Part shown: piece after piece, positions 1-10,504 of the stretch
Numbering within the stretch: position 1 is the first letter of the stretch
Layout of the letters: each line of letters opens with the position of its first letter
Assembly (NCBI RefSeq): GCF_003101015.1
Contig: NZ_CP029206.1
Span: 1,065,001 to 1,129,000, forward strand
Direction of reading: 5' to 3'
Origin: Actinobacillus porcitonsillarum
GTDB lineage: Bacteria; Pseudomonadota; Gammaproteobacteria; Enterobacterales; Pasteurellaceae
DNA: 64,000 nt
The notes under the pieces: generated by a model
Databases searched by the model: none
The model's input: the letters and a program-made list of their open reading frames with translations, nothing else
Told to the model about the DNA's origin: nothing
Program-made: the position numbers and the translations under genes

Positions 1-437
<437 letters not shown>

Positions 438-595
438 ATACAACCTCAAGCGTTTTTGGAAGGAACGTGAGAGAGTTGATAAGCGAAAAGCTTAAACGAA
501 CTAAACAAAAAACGAATAAAGATACTCAGACAGCTTGTTTCGAATTAAGATTAAAGAAAGAACAAAAGAAAAGAGATAACAATCATCGACCGGAT
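438..595 (+). other. 23S-5S internal transcribed spacer
   Basis: This spacer separates 23S from 5S. It is A-rich with no tRNA cloverleaf visible. A 66-codon open frame runs through it and into 5S, but it is not a believable gene. The spacer presumably carries the RNase processing stems of the rRNA precursor. Confidence 0.8.
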
Positions 596-714
596 ATTCT
601 GGCGACCATAGTGCGGTAGTTCTACCTGACTCCATTCCGAACTCAGAAGTAAAATGCCGTAACGCCGATGGTAGTGTGGGGCTTCCCCATGTGAGAGTAG
701 GGCATCGCCGGATT
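596..714 (+). rRNA. rrf: 5S ribosomal RNA
   Basis: The sequence carries the conserved 5S core CCGAACTCAGAAG and the loop GATGGTAGTGTGGGG. Its two ends (ATTCTGGCG and CGCCGGATT) pair as helix I. The length of about 119 nt is normal. Exact ends are inferred from the helix. Confidence 0.95.
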
Positions 715-723
715 GAATTAAGG

Positions 724-765
724 AACCCTGAGCTTAGAGATAGGCTTGGGGTTTTTGCTTTTTTA
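724..765 (+). terminator. rRNA operon terminator
   Basis: AACCCTGAGC (724-733) pairs with GCTTGGGGTT (744-753) using two G-U pairs. A T-rich run follows to 765. It lies directly behind 5S, as expected for the end of the rRNA operon. Confidence 0.85.
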
Positions 766-840
766 TATTCTTTTAGTATTCGATTTACTCATATCCATAG
801 ATCATTTTGCATATTTCCTAAAAATCTTTTTTTCTAAACG

Positions 841-900
841 TTGATCATTTTAGAGAGTAAAAGTAAACTCCAAGCTATAAATTTAAATTTATAACAGGAA
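841..900 (+). promoter_or_regulatory. Candidate promoter, palindrome and SD of the first binding protein
   Basis: TTGATC (841-846) and TAAACT (864-869) are 17 nt apart and make a weak sigma-70 promoter candidate. An 18-bp perfect palindrome, TATAAATTT/AAATTTATA, follows at 876-893 and runs almost into the Shine-Dalgarno sequence AGGA (896-899). A hairpin here could affect ribosome access to the following gene. The promoter is an inference; the palindrome and SD are directly visible. Confidence 0.4.
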
Positions 901-904
901 TAAC

Positions 905-2494
905 ATAAAAAAGCTTTCACAACTCTCTTTACTTGCTTTACTTACATTGTCGGGAGCTGCACTCGCAAATCCCAAAACATTCACCTACTGTATTGAAGCT
1001 TCTCCAGCTTATCTGAACCCTCAGATTGGAACAGATGGTGCAACTTTAGACACATCTCAAGCACTTTATAATCGCTTAGTGGATTTTGAGCGTGGCACAA
1101 CAAATTTAATCCCTTCTTTAGCCGAAAAATGGGATGTTTCTAAAGATGGCAAGATCTATACTTTCTACCTACGCAAAGGCGTAAAATTCCACTCAAATAA
1201 AGAATTCACACCGACCCGAGATTTTAATGCTGATGATGTGATTTTTTCTTTCAGCCGTCAGCTAAATAAAGATCACTATTTCCATAAAGTATCGGGCGGA
1301 AGCTATGAATTCTTCTTAGGCATGGATATGCCAAATATCATTGAGCGAATTGAGAAAATCGACGACCACAAAGTAAAGTTCGTACTTAAAGTACCGAATG
1401 CGCCTTTCCTGGCAAATATCGCGATGGATTTTGCTTCCATTTTCTCGGCGGAATATGCCGATCAGATGTTAAAAGCAGGAACACCGGAAAAAGTCGATAC
1501 CCAACCGATTGGAACGGGTCCTTTTGAGTTTGCAGGCTTCCAAAAAGATGCTTATGTTCGCTTTAAAGCCTTTGAACAATACTGGCAAGGTCGTTCTAAA
1601 CTTGATCGTCTTGTCTTTAGCGTAACGCCTGATGCTACGGTGCGTTATGCAAAATTGCAGAAAAATGAATGTCAGGCAATGCCATATCCGAATCCGGCAG
1701 ACATTGAACAGATGAAAAAAGATGATCTTTTAAACTTGCTCACTAAATCCGGCTTAAATATCGGTTATATCACGATGAACATGGACAAAAAGCCGCTGGA
1801 TAATCAAAAAGTTCGCCAAGCTTTAAATTATGCAGTAAATAAGAAAGCGATTTTAGAATCCGTTTATCAGGGCACAGGCGTGGTTGCGAAAAATCCAATG
1901 CCACCGACAATTTGGGGCTATAATGATGAAATCCCTGAATATGAATATAACCCGGAAAAAGCAAAAGCCTTGTTAAAAGAAGCCGGTTTTGAAAATGGCT
2001 TTGAGACAGAACTTTGGGCAATGCCGGTTGCTCGCCCTTATAACCCAAATGCACGCCGCATGGCTGAAATGATCCAAGAGGATTGGAAGCAAATCGGTGT
2101 GAATGCCAAAATTGTGAGTTATGAATGGGGAGAATACCTCAAACGTATGGAAAACGGTGAGCATATTACGGGTATGATGGGCTGGACGGGCGATAATGGC
2201 GATCCAGACAATTTCTTAAATACATTACTCAGTTGTCATGCGGTTAAAGCCGGATCGAATTATGCCCATTTTTGTCATAAAGAGTATGATGAATTAGTCA
2301 CAAAGGCAGCACAAGAATCAAATAAAGAAAAACGTGCGGAAATGTACAAAAAGGCACAAGTGATTGCCCATGAACAAGCACCATGGTTGCCAATTGCTCA
2401 CTCAACAACCTATTTCCCGGTTCGTAAGGAGGTTCGCAATTATGTGGTAAGTCCTTTTATGTCACATAATTTCTATGGAGTCGAATTAGAATAG
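905..2494 (+). CDS. Periplasmic dipeptide/heme-type substrate-binding protein, first copy (apparent AUA start)
   Basis: This is a family 5 extracellular solute-binding protein (DppA/HbpA/OppA type), which captures small peptides and in relatives heme for the DppBCDF importer. The signal peptide reads KKLSQL...SGAALA followed by NPKTF, so it is a soluble periplasmic protein without a lipobox cysteine. The reading frame places the first codon of the signal peptide at an ATA (905-907), 5 nt after a good AGGA SD. There is no ATG between the in-frame TAA at 884 and this point, and the next near-cognate codon is a TTG at 947 in the middle of the signal peptide. From the ATA it would be 529 aa, close to the 533 aa neighbour, with which it is clearly homologous throughout. 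AUA is a very poor start codon, so the gene may be weakly expressed, crippled, or carry a sequencing error. Confidence 0.85.
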   Translation: MKKLSQLSLLALLTLSGAALANPKTFTYCIEASPAYLNPQIGTDGATLDTSQALYNRLVDFERGTTNLIPSLAEKWDVSKDGKIYTFYLRKGVKFHSNKEFTPTRDFNADDVIFSFSRQLNKDHYFHKVSGGSYEFFLGMDMPNIIERIEKIDDHKVKFVLKVPNAPFLANIAMDFASIFSAEYADQMLKAGTPEKVDTQPIGTGPFEFAGFQKDAYVRFKAFEQYWQGRSKLDRLVFSVTPDATVRYAKLQKNECQAMPYPNPADIEQMKKDDLLNLLTKSGLNIGYITMNMDKKPLDNQKVRQALNYAVNKKAILESVYQGTGVVAKNPMPPTIWGYNDEIPEYEYNPEKAKALLKEAGFENGFETELWAMPVARPYNPNARRMAEMIQEDWKQIGVNAKIVSYEWGEYLKRMENGEHITGMMGWTGDNGDPDNFLNTLLSCHAVKAGSNYAHFCHKEYDELVTKAAQESNKEKRAEMYKKAQVIAHEQAPWLPIAHSTTYFPVRKEVRNYVVSPFMSHNFYGVELE

Positions 2495-2510
2495 CCTTTA
2501 TTTTCTTGAT

Positions 2511-2566
2511 AAGCGGTTGAATTTCTGTGAAATTTTGCAAAATTTCCATGAAATTTAACCGCTTTG
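2511..2566 (+). terminator. Inverted uptake-sequence pair behind the first binding protein
   Basis: AAGCGGTT (2511-2518) pairs with AACCGCTT (2557-2564). An ATTTTGCAAAAT palindrome lies in the loop. The position just behind the stop codon suggests a terminator or mRNA 3'-end stabiliser. Confidence 0.6.
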
Positions 2567-2650
2567 CTTTTAAATAGCTTGATGTTAAGCCAAAAATAAG
2601 TATATTCAATAAATCTTTCATTATTATGTATAACACTTTGGGAGTGAGCC

Positions 2651-4252
2651 ATGAAAAAATTAGCGAAATTTTCATTAATGAGTTTAGCACTTGCTTCTGC
2701 AACGGCAGTGGCTGTGCCAAAAACGTTTGTTTACTGTTTAGAAGCATCGCCGACTTACATGAACCCACAATTTGCCACAGATGGTGGCACATTTGATGCG
2801 ATTGGTCAGACTATCTTTAACCGTCTTGTGGATTTTGAAGATGGAAGCACAAATGTGATTCCTTCTTTGGCTGAAAAGTGGGATGTTTCTGAAGATGGTA
2901 AAACATACGTCTTTCATTTACGCAAAGGCGTAAAATTCCATACGACTAAAGATTTCAAACCAAGCCGTGATTTTAATGCAGATGACGTTGTTTTTTCATT
3001 TAACCGCCAATTAGATCCAGCGCACCCATACCACAAAGTTTCAGGTGGAAATTATGAGTATTTCACCAGTATGGATATGCAAAATATCATTGATAAAGTG
3101 GAAAAAGTGGATGATTACACGGTTAAAATTAGCTTAAAAGTGCCTAACGCCCCATTTTTAGCCAATTTAGCGATGGATTTTGCTTCTATTTTCTCGGCAG
3201 AATATGCAGATCAATTAGCGAAAGCCGGCACACCGGAAAAACTTGACCAAAACCCGGTGGGTACAGGTCCTTTCCAATTTGTTGATTATCAAAAAGACTC
3301 ACAAGTGCGCTATAAAGCCTTTGAACAATACTGGGAAGGAAAAGCAAAAATCGACCGCTTGGTCTTTGCTATTACGCCGGATGCTTCAGTACGAATGGCA
3401 AAATTACAAAAAGGCGAATGTCATGCTGCACCTTATCCAAACCCGGCTGATTTAGACGCATTACAAAAAGATCCGAACATCAATGTAATGAGCCAAGCAG
3501 GTCTAAATATCGGCTATTTACACTTTAATACACAAAAAGCACCTTTTGATAATGTTAAAGTTCGCCAAGCTTTAAACTATGCAATTAATAAAGATGCGAT
3601 TATCAAGTCTGTATATCAAGGTGCGGGCGAAAAAGCGAAAAACCCAATTCCACCAACAATGTGGAGCTACAATAATGACGTAGTGGATTACGACTACAAC
3701 CCGGAAAAAGCAAAAGCCCTATTAAAAGAAGCCGGCTTTGAAAACGGCTTTGAAACAGATTTATGGGCAATGCCGGTTTCTCGCCCGTATAACCCAAATG
3801 CACGCCGTATGGCTGAAATGATCCAAGAAGATTGGAAAAAAGTTGGCGTGAATGCGAAAATTGTCAGCTACGAATGGGGCGAATACATCAAACGCCAACG
3901 TGATGGCGAACATAAAACAGGGATGATGGGCTGGAACGGCGATAACGGCGATCCGGACAACTTCCTCAATACGCTATTAAGTTGTGCAGCTGTAGAAGCT
4001 GGGGCGAACTACGCAAAATTCTGTAACAAAGATTTTGATAAACTTGTCACAGATGCGGTACAAACCACAGATAAGGCAACACGTACAGAACTTTATAAAA
4101 AGGCACAAGTTCTCTTTAAAGAACAAGCACCATGGGTAACGATTGCACACTCAACAACCTACTTCCCGATTCGTAAGGAAATTTCAGGTTATAAAGTAAG
4201 CCCATTCAGCTTACATAATTTCTACCGTGTTGATTTTGTCGAAACAAAATAA
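2651..4252 (+). CDS. dppA: Periplasmic dipeptide-binding protein DppA-like, second copy
   Basis: The 533-aa protein belongs to the family 5 solute-binding proteins and is the likely main receptor for the DppBCDF importer encoded downstream. It starts with a normal ATG behind GGGAG, and has a signal peptide ending near TAVAVPKTF with no lipobox. The mature part has the family pattern YCLEASP..NPQ, the NRLVDFE segment and RQALNYAI. It is very similar along its whole length to the preceding gene, so the two are a tandem duplication. Whether it prefers dipeptides, heme or 5-aminolevulinate cannot be read from sequence. A stem-loop separates it from dppB. Confidence 0.9.
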   Translation: MKKLAKFSLMSLALASATAVAVPKTFVYCLEASPTYMNPQFATDGGTFDAIGQTIFNRLVDFEDGSTNVIPSLAEKWDVSEDGKTYVFHLRKGVKFHTTKDFKPSRDFNADDVVFSFNRQLDPAHPYHKVSGGNYEYFTSMDMQNIIDKVEKVDDYTVKISLKVPNAPFLANLAMDFASIFSAEYADQLAKAGTPEKLDQNPVGTGPFQFVDYQKDSQVRYKAFEQYWEGKAKIDRLVFAITPDASVRMAKLQKGECHAAPYPNPADLDALQKDPNINVMSQAGLNIGYLHFNTQKAPFDNVKVRQALNYAINKDAIIKSVYQGAGEKAKNPIPPTMWSYNNDVVDYDYNPEKAKALLKEAGFENGFETDLWAMPVSRPYNPNARRMAEMIQEDWKKVGVNAKIVSYEWGEYIKRQRDGEHKTGMMGWNGDNGDPDNFLNTLLSCAAVEAGANYAKFCNKDFDKLVTDAVQTTDKATRTELYKKAQVLFKEQAPWVTIAHSTTYFPIRKEISGYKVSPFSLHNFYRVDFVETK

Positions 4253-4265
4253 TATGCCTTAATAG

Positions 4266-4291
4266 GATGGCACAATAGTGTGCCATCTTTT
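4266..4291 (+). terminator. Stem-loop between the binding protein gene and dppB
   Basis: GATGGCACA (4266-4274) and TGTGCCATC (4279-4287) form a perfect 9-bp stem with an ATAG loop and only TTTT behind it. Such leaky stem-loops commonly raise the binding-protein to permease ratio in ABC importer operons. That role is inferred here. Confidence 0.7.
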
Positions 4292-4340
4292 AAAACAAGC
4301 GGTTTAAATCGCTTCACATTTTGCAAGATTATTATTCATT

Positions 4341-5345
4341 ATGTTTTCATTTATTTTAAAACGCATTTTAATGGTCATTCCGACTTTTATTGCGATTACG
4401 TTAATTACTTTTGCGCTGGTGCATCTTATCCCGGGGGATCCGATTGAAATCCGCATGGGAGAACGCGGCTTAGATCCTGCGGTTCATGCTCAAATGATGG
4501 CACAACTCGGGCTAGATTTACCGTTGCCGGAGCAGTATTTCAACTATATTAAGGGTGTATTACAAGGCGATTTAGGTAATTCGTTTCGTAATAACGAACC
4601 CGTCTTAAAAGAATTTTTTACTCTTTTCCCGGCGACCGTTGAACTCGCTTTTTTTGCTTTGTTATGGTCTTTAATTTTGGGGATCTTTTTAGGCGTGATT
4701 GCCGCAGTGAAAAAAGATTCGTGGATTTCCCACGTCGTGACAACGCTTTCTTTAACTGGTTATTCCATGCCAATTTTCTGGTGGGGCTTAATTCTAATTC
4801 TTTACCTTTCCACACCGTTAGGGCTACCTGCATCGGGACGTTTACCTTCAGAGTTTTGGATTGAAGCCAATAGCGGATTTATGCTTTACGATACTTGGGT
4901 TTCAGATGAACCGGGAGCATTCATTGCTGCCATTAAATCTTTAATTTTACCGTCAATTGTACTTGGTACGATTCCTTTAGCGGTTGTCACTCGTATGACT
5001 CGCTCTTCTATGTTAGAAGTGTTAGGCGAAGATTATATCCGTACCGCAAAAGCCAAAGGGCTAAGCACAACCCGTATTGTCATTATTCACGCATTGCGTA
5101 ATGCCTTAATTCCTGTAGTCACTGTGGTTGGCTTGATTGTGGGGCAACTTCTTTCCGGTGCGGTATTAACGGAAAACATTTTCTCATGGCCGGGGATTGG
5201 TAAATGGGTGATTGATGCGATTAACGCACGAGACTACCCGGTATTACAAGGTTCGGTATTGATTATTGCGACAATCATCATTTTAGTGAACTTACTCGTT
5301 GATGTCGTTTATGGCATTGTGAATCCACGTATTCGCCATACTTAA
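4341..5345 (+). CDS. dppB: Dipeptide ABC transporter permease DppB
   Basis: This 334-aa inner-membrane permease belongs to the DppB/OppB family. It begins with the typical N-terminal membrane helix (FILKRILMVIPTF) and carries the cytoplasmic EAA loop (EDYIRTAKAKGLS) that docks onto the ATPases. It forms a heterodimeric channel with DppC. There is no clear SD in front of the ATG, so translation may be weak, which fits a permease made in lower amounts than its binding protein. dppC follows after 23 nt. Confidence 0.95.
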   Translation: MFSFILKRILMVIPTFIAITLITFALVHLIPGDPIEIRMGERGLDPAVHAQMMAQLGLDLPLPEQYFNYIKGVLQGDLGNSFRNNEPVLKEFFTLFPATVELAFFALLWSLILGIFLGVIAAVKKDSWISHVVTTLSLTGYSMPIFWWGLILILYLSTPLGLPASGRLPSEFWIEANSGFMLYDTWVSDEPGAFIAAIKSLILPSIVLGTIPLAVVTRMTRSSMLEVLGEDYIRTAKAKGLSTTRIVIIHALRNALIPVVTVVGLIVGQLLSGAVLTENIFSWPGIGKWVIDAINARDYPVLQGSVLIIATIIILVNLLVDVVYGIVNPRIRHT

Positions 5346-5368
5346 TAAAAATTTAGGAGTGATTTTTA

Positions 5369-6259
5369 ATGTCCTCAACAACACTTTCAGCGCCCGTACC
5401 CAAAACGCCATTACAAGAGTTTTGGTACTATTTCTGTCAAAACAGAGGGGCGGTTATTGGTTTAGCCTTTATTGTAATTGTGCTTTTTATGGCAATTTTT
5501 GCCGAATGGGTCGCACCTTTTGATCCGATTGCACAAAATCGTTCAGCATTACTGCTTCCCCCAATGTGGTTTGAAGGCGGTAACGCAAGCTATATTCTCG
5601 GTACGGATGATATTGGGCGAGATATTCTCTCTCGCATTATCCACGGCGCAAGACTTTCCGTCTTTATCGGGTTAATCATTGTGGTTATGTCTTGTGTACT
5701 TGGCGTTATTTTAGGCTTATTGGCAGGTTACTATGGTGGTACGTTGGATATCCTTATCATGCGATTTGTCGATATCATGCTTGCTATACCAAGCCTTTTA
5801 TTAACCATTGGCGTGGTAACGATTCTCGGCCCTTCACTGATGAATGCAGCCATTGCGATTGCGATCGTCTCGATTCCAAGCTACGTGCGTTTAACACGTG
5901 CTTCGGTGATGAGTGAAAAAAATCGTGATTATGTGGTTGCCTCACGTGTTGCTGGTGCGAGTGTATGGCGGTTAATGTTTATCGTTATTTTACCAAACTG
6001 CTTAGCACCGCTTATCGTACAGATGACCATGGGCATTTCTAATGCCATTTTAGAGCTAGCAGCACTCGGTTTCTTAGGTATCGGCGCTCAACCACCTACA
6101 CCGGAACTTGGCACAATGCTTGCTGAATCTCGAGGCTTTATGCAATCGGCAAACTGGTTAGTGACTATCCCGGGTTTAGCGATTTTATCTTTAGTGCTTG
6201 CCTTTAACTTAATGGGCGATGGCTTACGTGATGCCCTTGATCCAAAACTCAAACAATAG
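5369..6259 (+). CDS. dppC: Dipeptide ABC transporter permease DppC
   Basis: This is a 296-aa inner-membrane permease, the partner of DppB. It has an N-terminal OppC-type helix around residues 30-50, the conserved [13 protein letters not shown] segment, and an EAA loop ([13 protein letters not shown]). An SD AGGAG precedes the ATG. The gene is nine bases from dppD, in one operon. Confidence 0.95.
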   Translation: MSSTTLSAPVPKTPLQEFWYYFCQNRGAVIGLAFIVIVLFMAIFAEWVAPFDPIAQNRSALLLPPMWFEGGNASYILGTDDIGRDILSRIIHGARLSVFIGLIIVVMSCVLGVILGLLAGYYGGTLDILIMRFVDIMLAIPSLLLTIGVVTILGPSLMNAAIAIAIVSIPSYVRLTRASVMSEKNRDYVVASRVAGASVWRLMFIVILPNCLAPLIVQMTMGISNAILELAALGFLGIGAQPPTPELGTMLAESRGFMQSANWLVTIPGLAILSLVLAFNLMGDGLRDALDPKLKQ

Positions 6260-6267
6260 GAGGAAAG

Positions 6268-7245
6268 ATGAGTTTATTAGAAGTGAAAAATCTTTCCGTC
6301 CATTTCGGCAGTGAAAAAGCCCCCTTTAAAGCCGTTGATCGCATTAGCTACACGGTAAATGAAGGCGAAGTATTGGGCATTGTTGGCGAATCGGGATCGG
6401 GTAAATCGGTAAGCTCGCTTGCCATTATGGGGCTGATTGATTTCCCAGGGCGAGTGATGGCGGAAAATCTTACCTTTAACGGCAACAACTTACTTGCCTT
6501 AAAACCAAAAGAAAAACAAAAAATCGTAGGGGCTGATGTTTCTATGATCTTCCAAGATGCCATGACGAGCTTAAACCCCAGCTACACCGTAGGCTACCAA
6601 ATTATGGAAGCCTTAAAAGTGCATCAAGGCGGCTCAAAAGCCTCTCGCCGTGAACGTGCGATTGAGCTTTTAACCATGGTAGGAATTCCCGATCCGACTT
6701 CTCGTTTAGATGTCTATCCGCATCAACTTTCGGGCGGTATGAGCCAGCGTGTCATGATTGCTATGGCAATTGCTTGCAATCCGAAATTATTGATTGCCGA
6801 TGAACCAACAACCGCTTTAGACGTTACCATTCAAGCACAAATTATCGACCTTCTGCTTGAATTACAACGTAAAGAAAACATGGCACTGATTTTAATTACC
6901 CACGATCTTGCGTTAGTGGCAGAATCAGCTCATCGCATTATTGTGATGTATGCAGGGCAAGTGGTTGAAGAAGGGAAAGCCGAGGAAATCTTTAAATCGC
7001 CTCTACACCCTTACACCCAAGCCTTATTAAAAGCCTTGCCGGAATTTGCTGAGGGGAAATCTCGCTTACAATCGTTGCCGGGCGTTGTACCAGGGAAATA
7101 CGACCGCCCACAAGGCTGTTTGTTAAACCCTCGTTGTCCGTATGCAACAGAGCAATGCCGACAACAAGAGCCTGAATTACGAATGGTCAATGGCAGACAA
7201 GTGAAATGCCATACTCCGCTTAATGCGGAAGGATTACCTGCATAA
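6268..7245 (+). CDS. dppD: Dipeptide ABC transporter ATPase DppD
   Basis: A 325-aa cytoplasmic ATPase that powers import together with DppF. Walker A is GESGSGKS (residues 40-47), the signature LSGGM is at 154-158 and Walker B LLIADE at about 174-179. The C-terminal oligopeptide/dipeptide domain contains the cysteine pattern [15 protein letters not shown], which in relatives can hold a 4Fe-4S cluster. The AGGAGG SD sits between dppC and this ATG. Confidence 0.95.
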   Translation: MSLLEVKNLSVHFGSEKAPFKAVDRISYTVNEGEVLGIVGESGSGKSVSSLAIMGLIDFPGRVMAENLTFNGNNLLALKPKEKQKIVGADVSMIFQDAMTSLNPSYTVGYQIMEALKVHQGGSKASRRERAIELLTMVGIPDPTSRLDVYPHQLSGGMSQRVMIAMAIACNPKLLIADEPTTALDVTIQAQIIDLLLELQRKENMALILITHDLALVAESAHRIIVMYAGQVVEEGKAEEIFKSPLHPYTQALLKALPEFAEGKSRLQSLPGVVPGKYDRPQGCLLNPRCPYATEQCRQQEPELRMVNGRQVKCHTPLNAEGLPA

Positions 7246-7257
7246 TCGGAGAAAAAT

Positions 7258-8241
7258 ATGCAAAAAACAGAACAAAATTCACCGCTTCTTGATGCAAAAA
7301 ATCTAAAAAAATACTATCCGGTTAAGCAAGGCATGTTCAAAAAGCCAAAGCTGGTAAAAGCCGTTGATGGCGTATCTTTTACGCTCGAACGTGGCAAAAC
7401 CCTTGCTGTGGTTGGCGAATCAGGTTGTGGAAAATCAACCCTTGGGCGCATGCTCACCATGATCGAACAACCGACAGAAGGCGAGCTTTTTTATAACGGG
7501 CAAAATTTTCTAGTCAATGATAAAGAGACCGCTGCTTTACGCCGTAAGAAAATTCAAATTGTGTTCCAAAACCCGTACAGTTCTTTAAACCCACGTAAAA
7601 AAGTGGGCGATATTTTAGAAGAACCGTTGCTTATCAACACTGATCTTTCTGCTAAGGAACGTAAAGAAAAAGTGTTGGAAATGATGGCAAAAGTGGGGCT
7701 AAAACCGGAATTTTATGACCGCTATCCGCATATGTTTTCAGGCGGACAACGTCAGCGTATCGCTATTGCACGAGGCTTAATGTTACAGCCGGATATTGTG
7801 GTGGCAGATGAACCTGTCTCAGCGTTAGATGTATCTGTACGTGCGCAAGTGTTAAACCTTATGATGGATTTACAAGAAGATATGGGACTCTCTTATGTCT
7901 TTATTTCTCACGATTTATCGGTGGTAAAACATATTGCAGATGAAGTGATGGTCATGTATTTGGGTAGATGTGTGGAACAAGGTAATGTAAACGAGATTTT
8001 TGAAAATCCTAAGCACCCTTATACACAAGCCTTACTTTCGGCTACACCAAAATTAAATCATGAAGAGCGACAAGAGCGCATTAAATTAACCGGCGAACTC
8101 CCAAGTCCGCTTAACCCACCAAAGGGCTGTGCTTTCCACGCACGTTGCCGATTTGCCACAGAGCGCTGTCGCATTGAACAACCGCAATTAGAAACCTATG
8201 CAGATGGTCGAAAAATTGCTTGTTTTGAAGTGGTATCGTGA
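7258..8241 (+). CDS. dppF: Dipeptide ABC transporter ATPase DppF
   Basis: This 327-aa ATPase is the second motor subunit. Walker A GESGCGKS is at residues 53-60, the signature FSGGQRQR lies in the middle and is followed by [11 protein letters not shown]. The C-terminal extension has the cysteine pattern [15 protein letters not shown]. It is the last gene of the operon and is followed by a strong terminator. Confidence 0.95.
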   Translation: MQKTEQNSPLLDAKNLKKYYPVKQGMFKKPKLVKAVDGVSFTLERGKTLAVVGESGCGKSTLGRMLTMIEQPTEGELFYNGQNFLVNDKETAALRRKKIQIVFQNPYSSLNPRKKVGDILEEPLLINTDLSAKERKEKVLEMMAKVGLKPEFYDRYPHMFSGGQRQRIAIARGLMLQPDIVVADEPVSALDVSVRAQVLNLMMDLQEDMGLSYVFISHDLSVVKHIADEVMVMYLGRCVEQGNVNEIFENPKHPYTQALLSATPKLNHEERQERIKLTGELPSPLNPPKGCAFHARCRFATERCRIEQPQLETYADGRKIACFEVVS

Positions 8242-8280
8242 GAAAATAAAACCAGTAATTTACTGATTTGTGAAAAATTA

Positions 8281-8312
8281 AAGCCATTAGGAATAATCCT
8301 AATGGCTTTTTA
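8281..8312 (+). terminator. Bidirectional terminator between dppF and groEL
   Basis: AAGCCATTAGGA (8281-8292) pairs perfectly with TCCTAATGGCTT (8297-8308) over an ATAA loop. T residues follow on the plus strand and a T-rich tail on the minus strand. It serves the convergent dppF and groEL. Confidence 0.9.
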
Positions 8313-8325
8313 AATGGAGGGAGAA

Positions 8326-9972
<1,647 letters not shown>

Positions 9973-9980
9973 TTATTCCT

Positions 9981-10076
9981 TGTAGGGACACACTGCGTGT
10001 GTCCGTGATTAATTTGTAAAAATATTTAATGATTTAACCGCTTGTTGTAGCTGGACACACGCAGTGTGTCCCTACA
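9981..10076. repeat. REP-like inverted pair (REPIN candidate) between groES and groEL
   Basis: A 24-bp arm at 9981-10004 and its exact reverse complement at 10053-10076 flank a 48-bp spacer. Each arm is a GTAG tetranucleotide followed by its own hairpin, GGACACAC-TGC-GTGTGTCC. GTAG plus hairpin, arranged head to head, is the layout of REP/REPIN elements mobilised by RAYT transposases. The spacer also holds an ACCGCTTGT uptake core. No transposase is in the window, so the assignment is by architecture only. Confidence 0.7.
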
Positions 10077-10079
10077 AAT

Positions 10080-10370
10080 TTATTCAACGATCGCTAAAAT
10101 ATCGTTTTCAGAAAGAATTAACACTTCTTCGCCATCAATTTTTTCTGATTTCACGCCATAACCTTCGTTAAAAATAACCGTATCGCCAACTTTAACAGCT
10201 AACGCTTGCACAGTGCCATTTTCTAAAATACGGCCAGTACCAACGGCAATAACCTTACCACGGGTTGATTTTGTTGCCGCAGAACCGGTTAAAACGATAC
10301 CACCTGCAGATTTAGTTTCAACTTCTTCACGTTTTAAAATTACTTTATCGTGTAATGGACGAAGAGCCAT
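10080..10370 (-). CDS. groES: Co-chaperonin GroES
   Basis: The 96-aa lid protein of the GroEL chamber. It starts [14 protein letters not shown] and carries the mobile-loop region [20 protein letters not shown], followed by [13 protein letters not shown]. It is the first gene of the operon, preceded by an SD AGGAT and a sigma-32 promoter. Confidence 0.99.
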   Translation of the reverse strand: MALRPLHDKVILKREEVETKSAGGIVLTGSAATKSTRGKVIAVGTGRILENGTVQALAVKVGDTVIFNEGYGVKSEKIDGEEVLILSENDILAIVE

Positions 10371-10403
10371 AATTATTATCCTCTGAGTTAAAAATAAAAT
10401 ACT

Positions 10404-10421
10404 TTACGCTTATAAGCGTAA
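10404..10421 (-). promoter_or_regulatory. Perfect palindrome in the groES 5' leader
   Basis: TTACGCTTATAAGCGTAA is an 18-bp perfect palindrome. It lies about 10 nt inside the predicted transcript start and about 34 nt before the groES ATG. It could be an RNA-stabilising 5' hairpin or a protein site. It is not the CIRCE sequence bound by HrcA. Confidence 0.5.
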
Positions 10422-10431
10422 CAGTTTGCTA

Positions 10432-10459
10432 GATTGGGGATAGAAAAGTGATTTTCAAG
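10432..10459 (-). promoter_or_regulatory. Sigma-32 heat-shock promoter of groESL
   Basis: On the minus strand CTTGAAA (10459-10453) and CCCCAATC (10439-10432) are separated by 13 nt. This is nearly the full RpoH consensus (CTTGAAA, 13-14 nt, CCCCATNT). It is about 60 nt upstream of groES. Confidence 0.9.
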
Positions 10460-10468
10460 AGAAAAATG

Positions 10469-10497
10469 AAAAAAAAACACGCCGAGTGGCGTGTTTT
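10469..10497 (-). terminator. Terminator of the alanine/glycine symporter gene
   Basis: AAAACACGCC (10474-10483) and GGCGTGTTTT (10488-10497) enclose a 4-nt loop. On the minus strand the stem runs into a 9-nt T tract (A run at 10469-10477). It separates the symporter from the groES promoter ten bases further on. Confidence 0.9.
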
Positions 10498-10504
10498 TAA
10501 GTGA

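Noticed and set aside
10369..10460. CIRCE/HrcA element before groES
   Set aside because: No TTAGCACTC-N9-GAGTGCTAA is present; control is by sigma-32.
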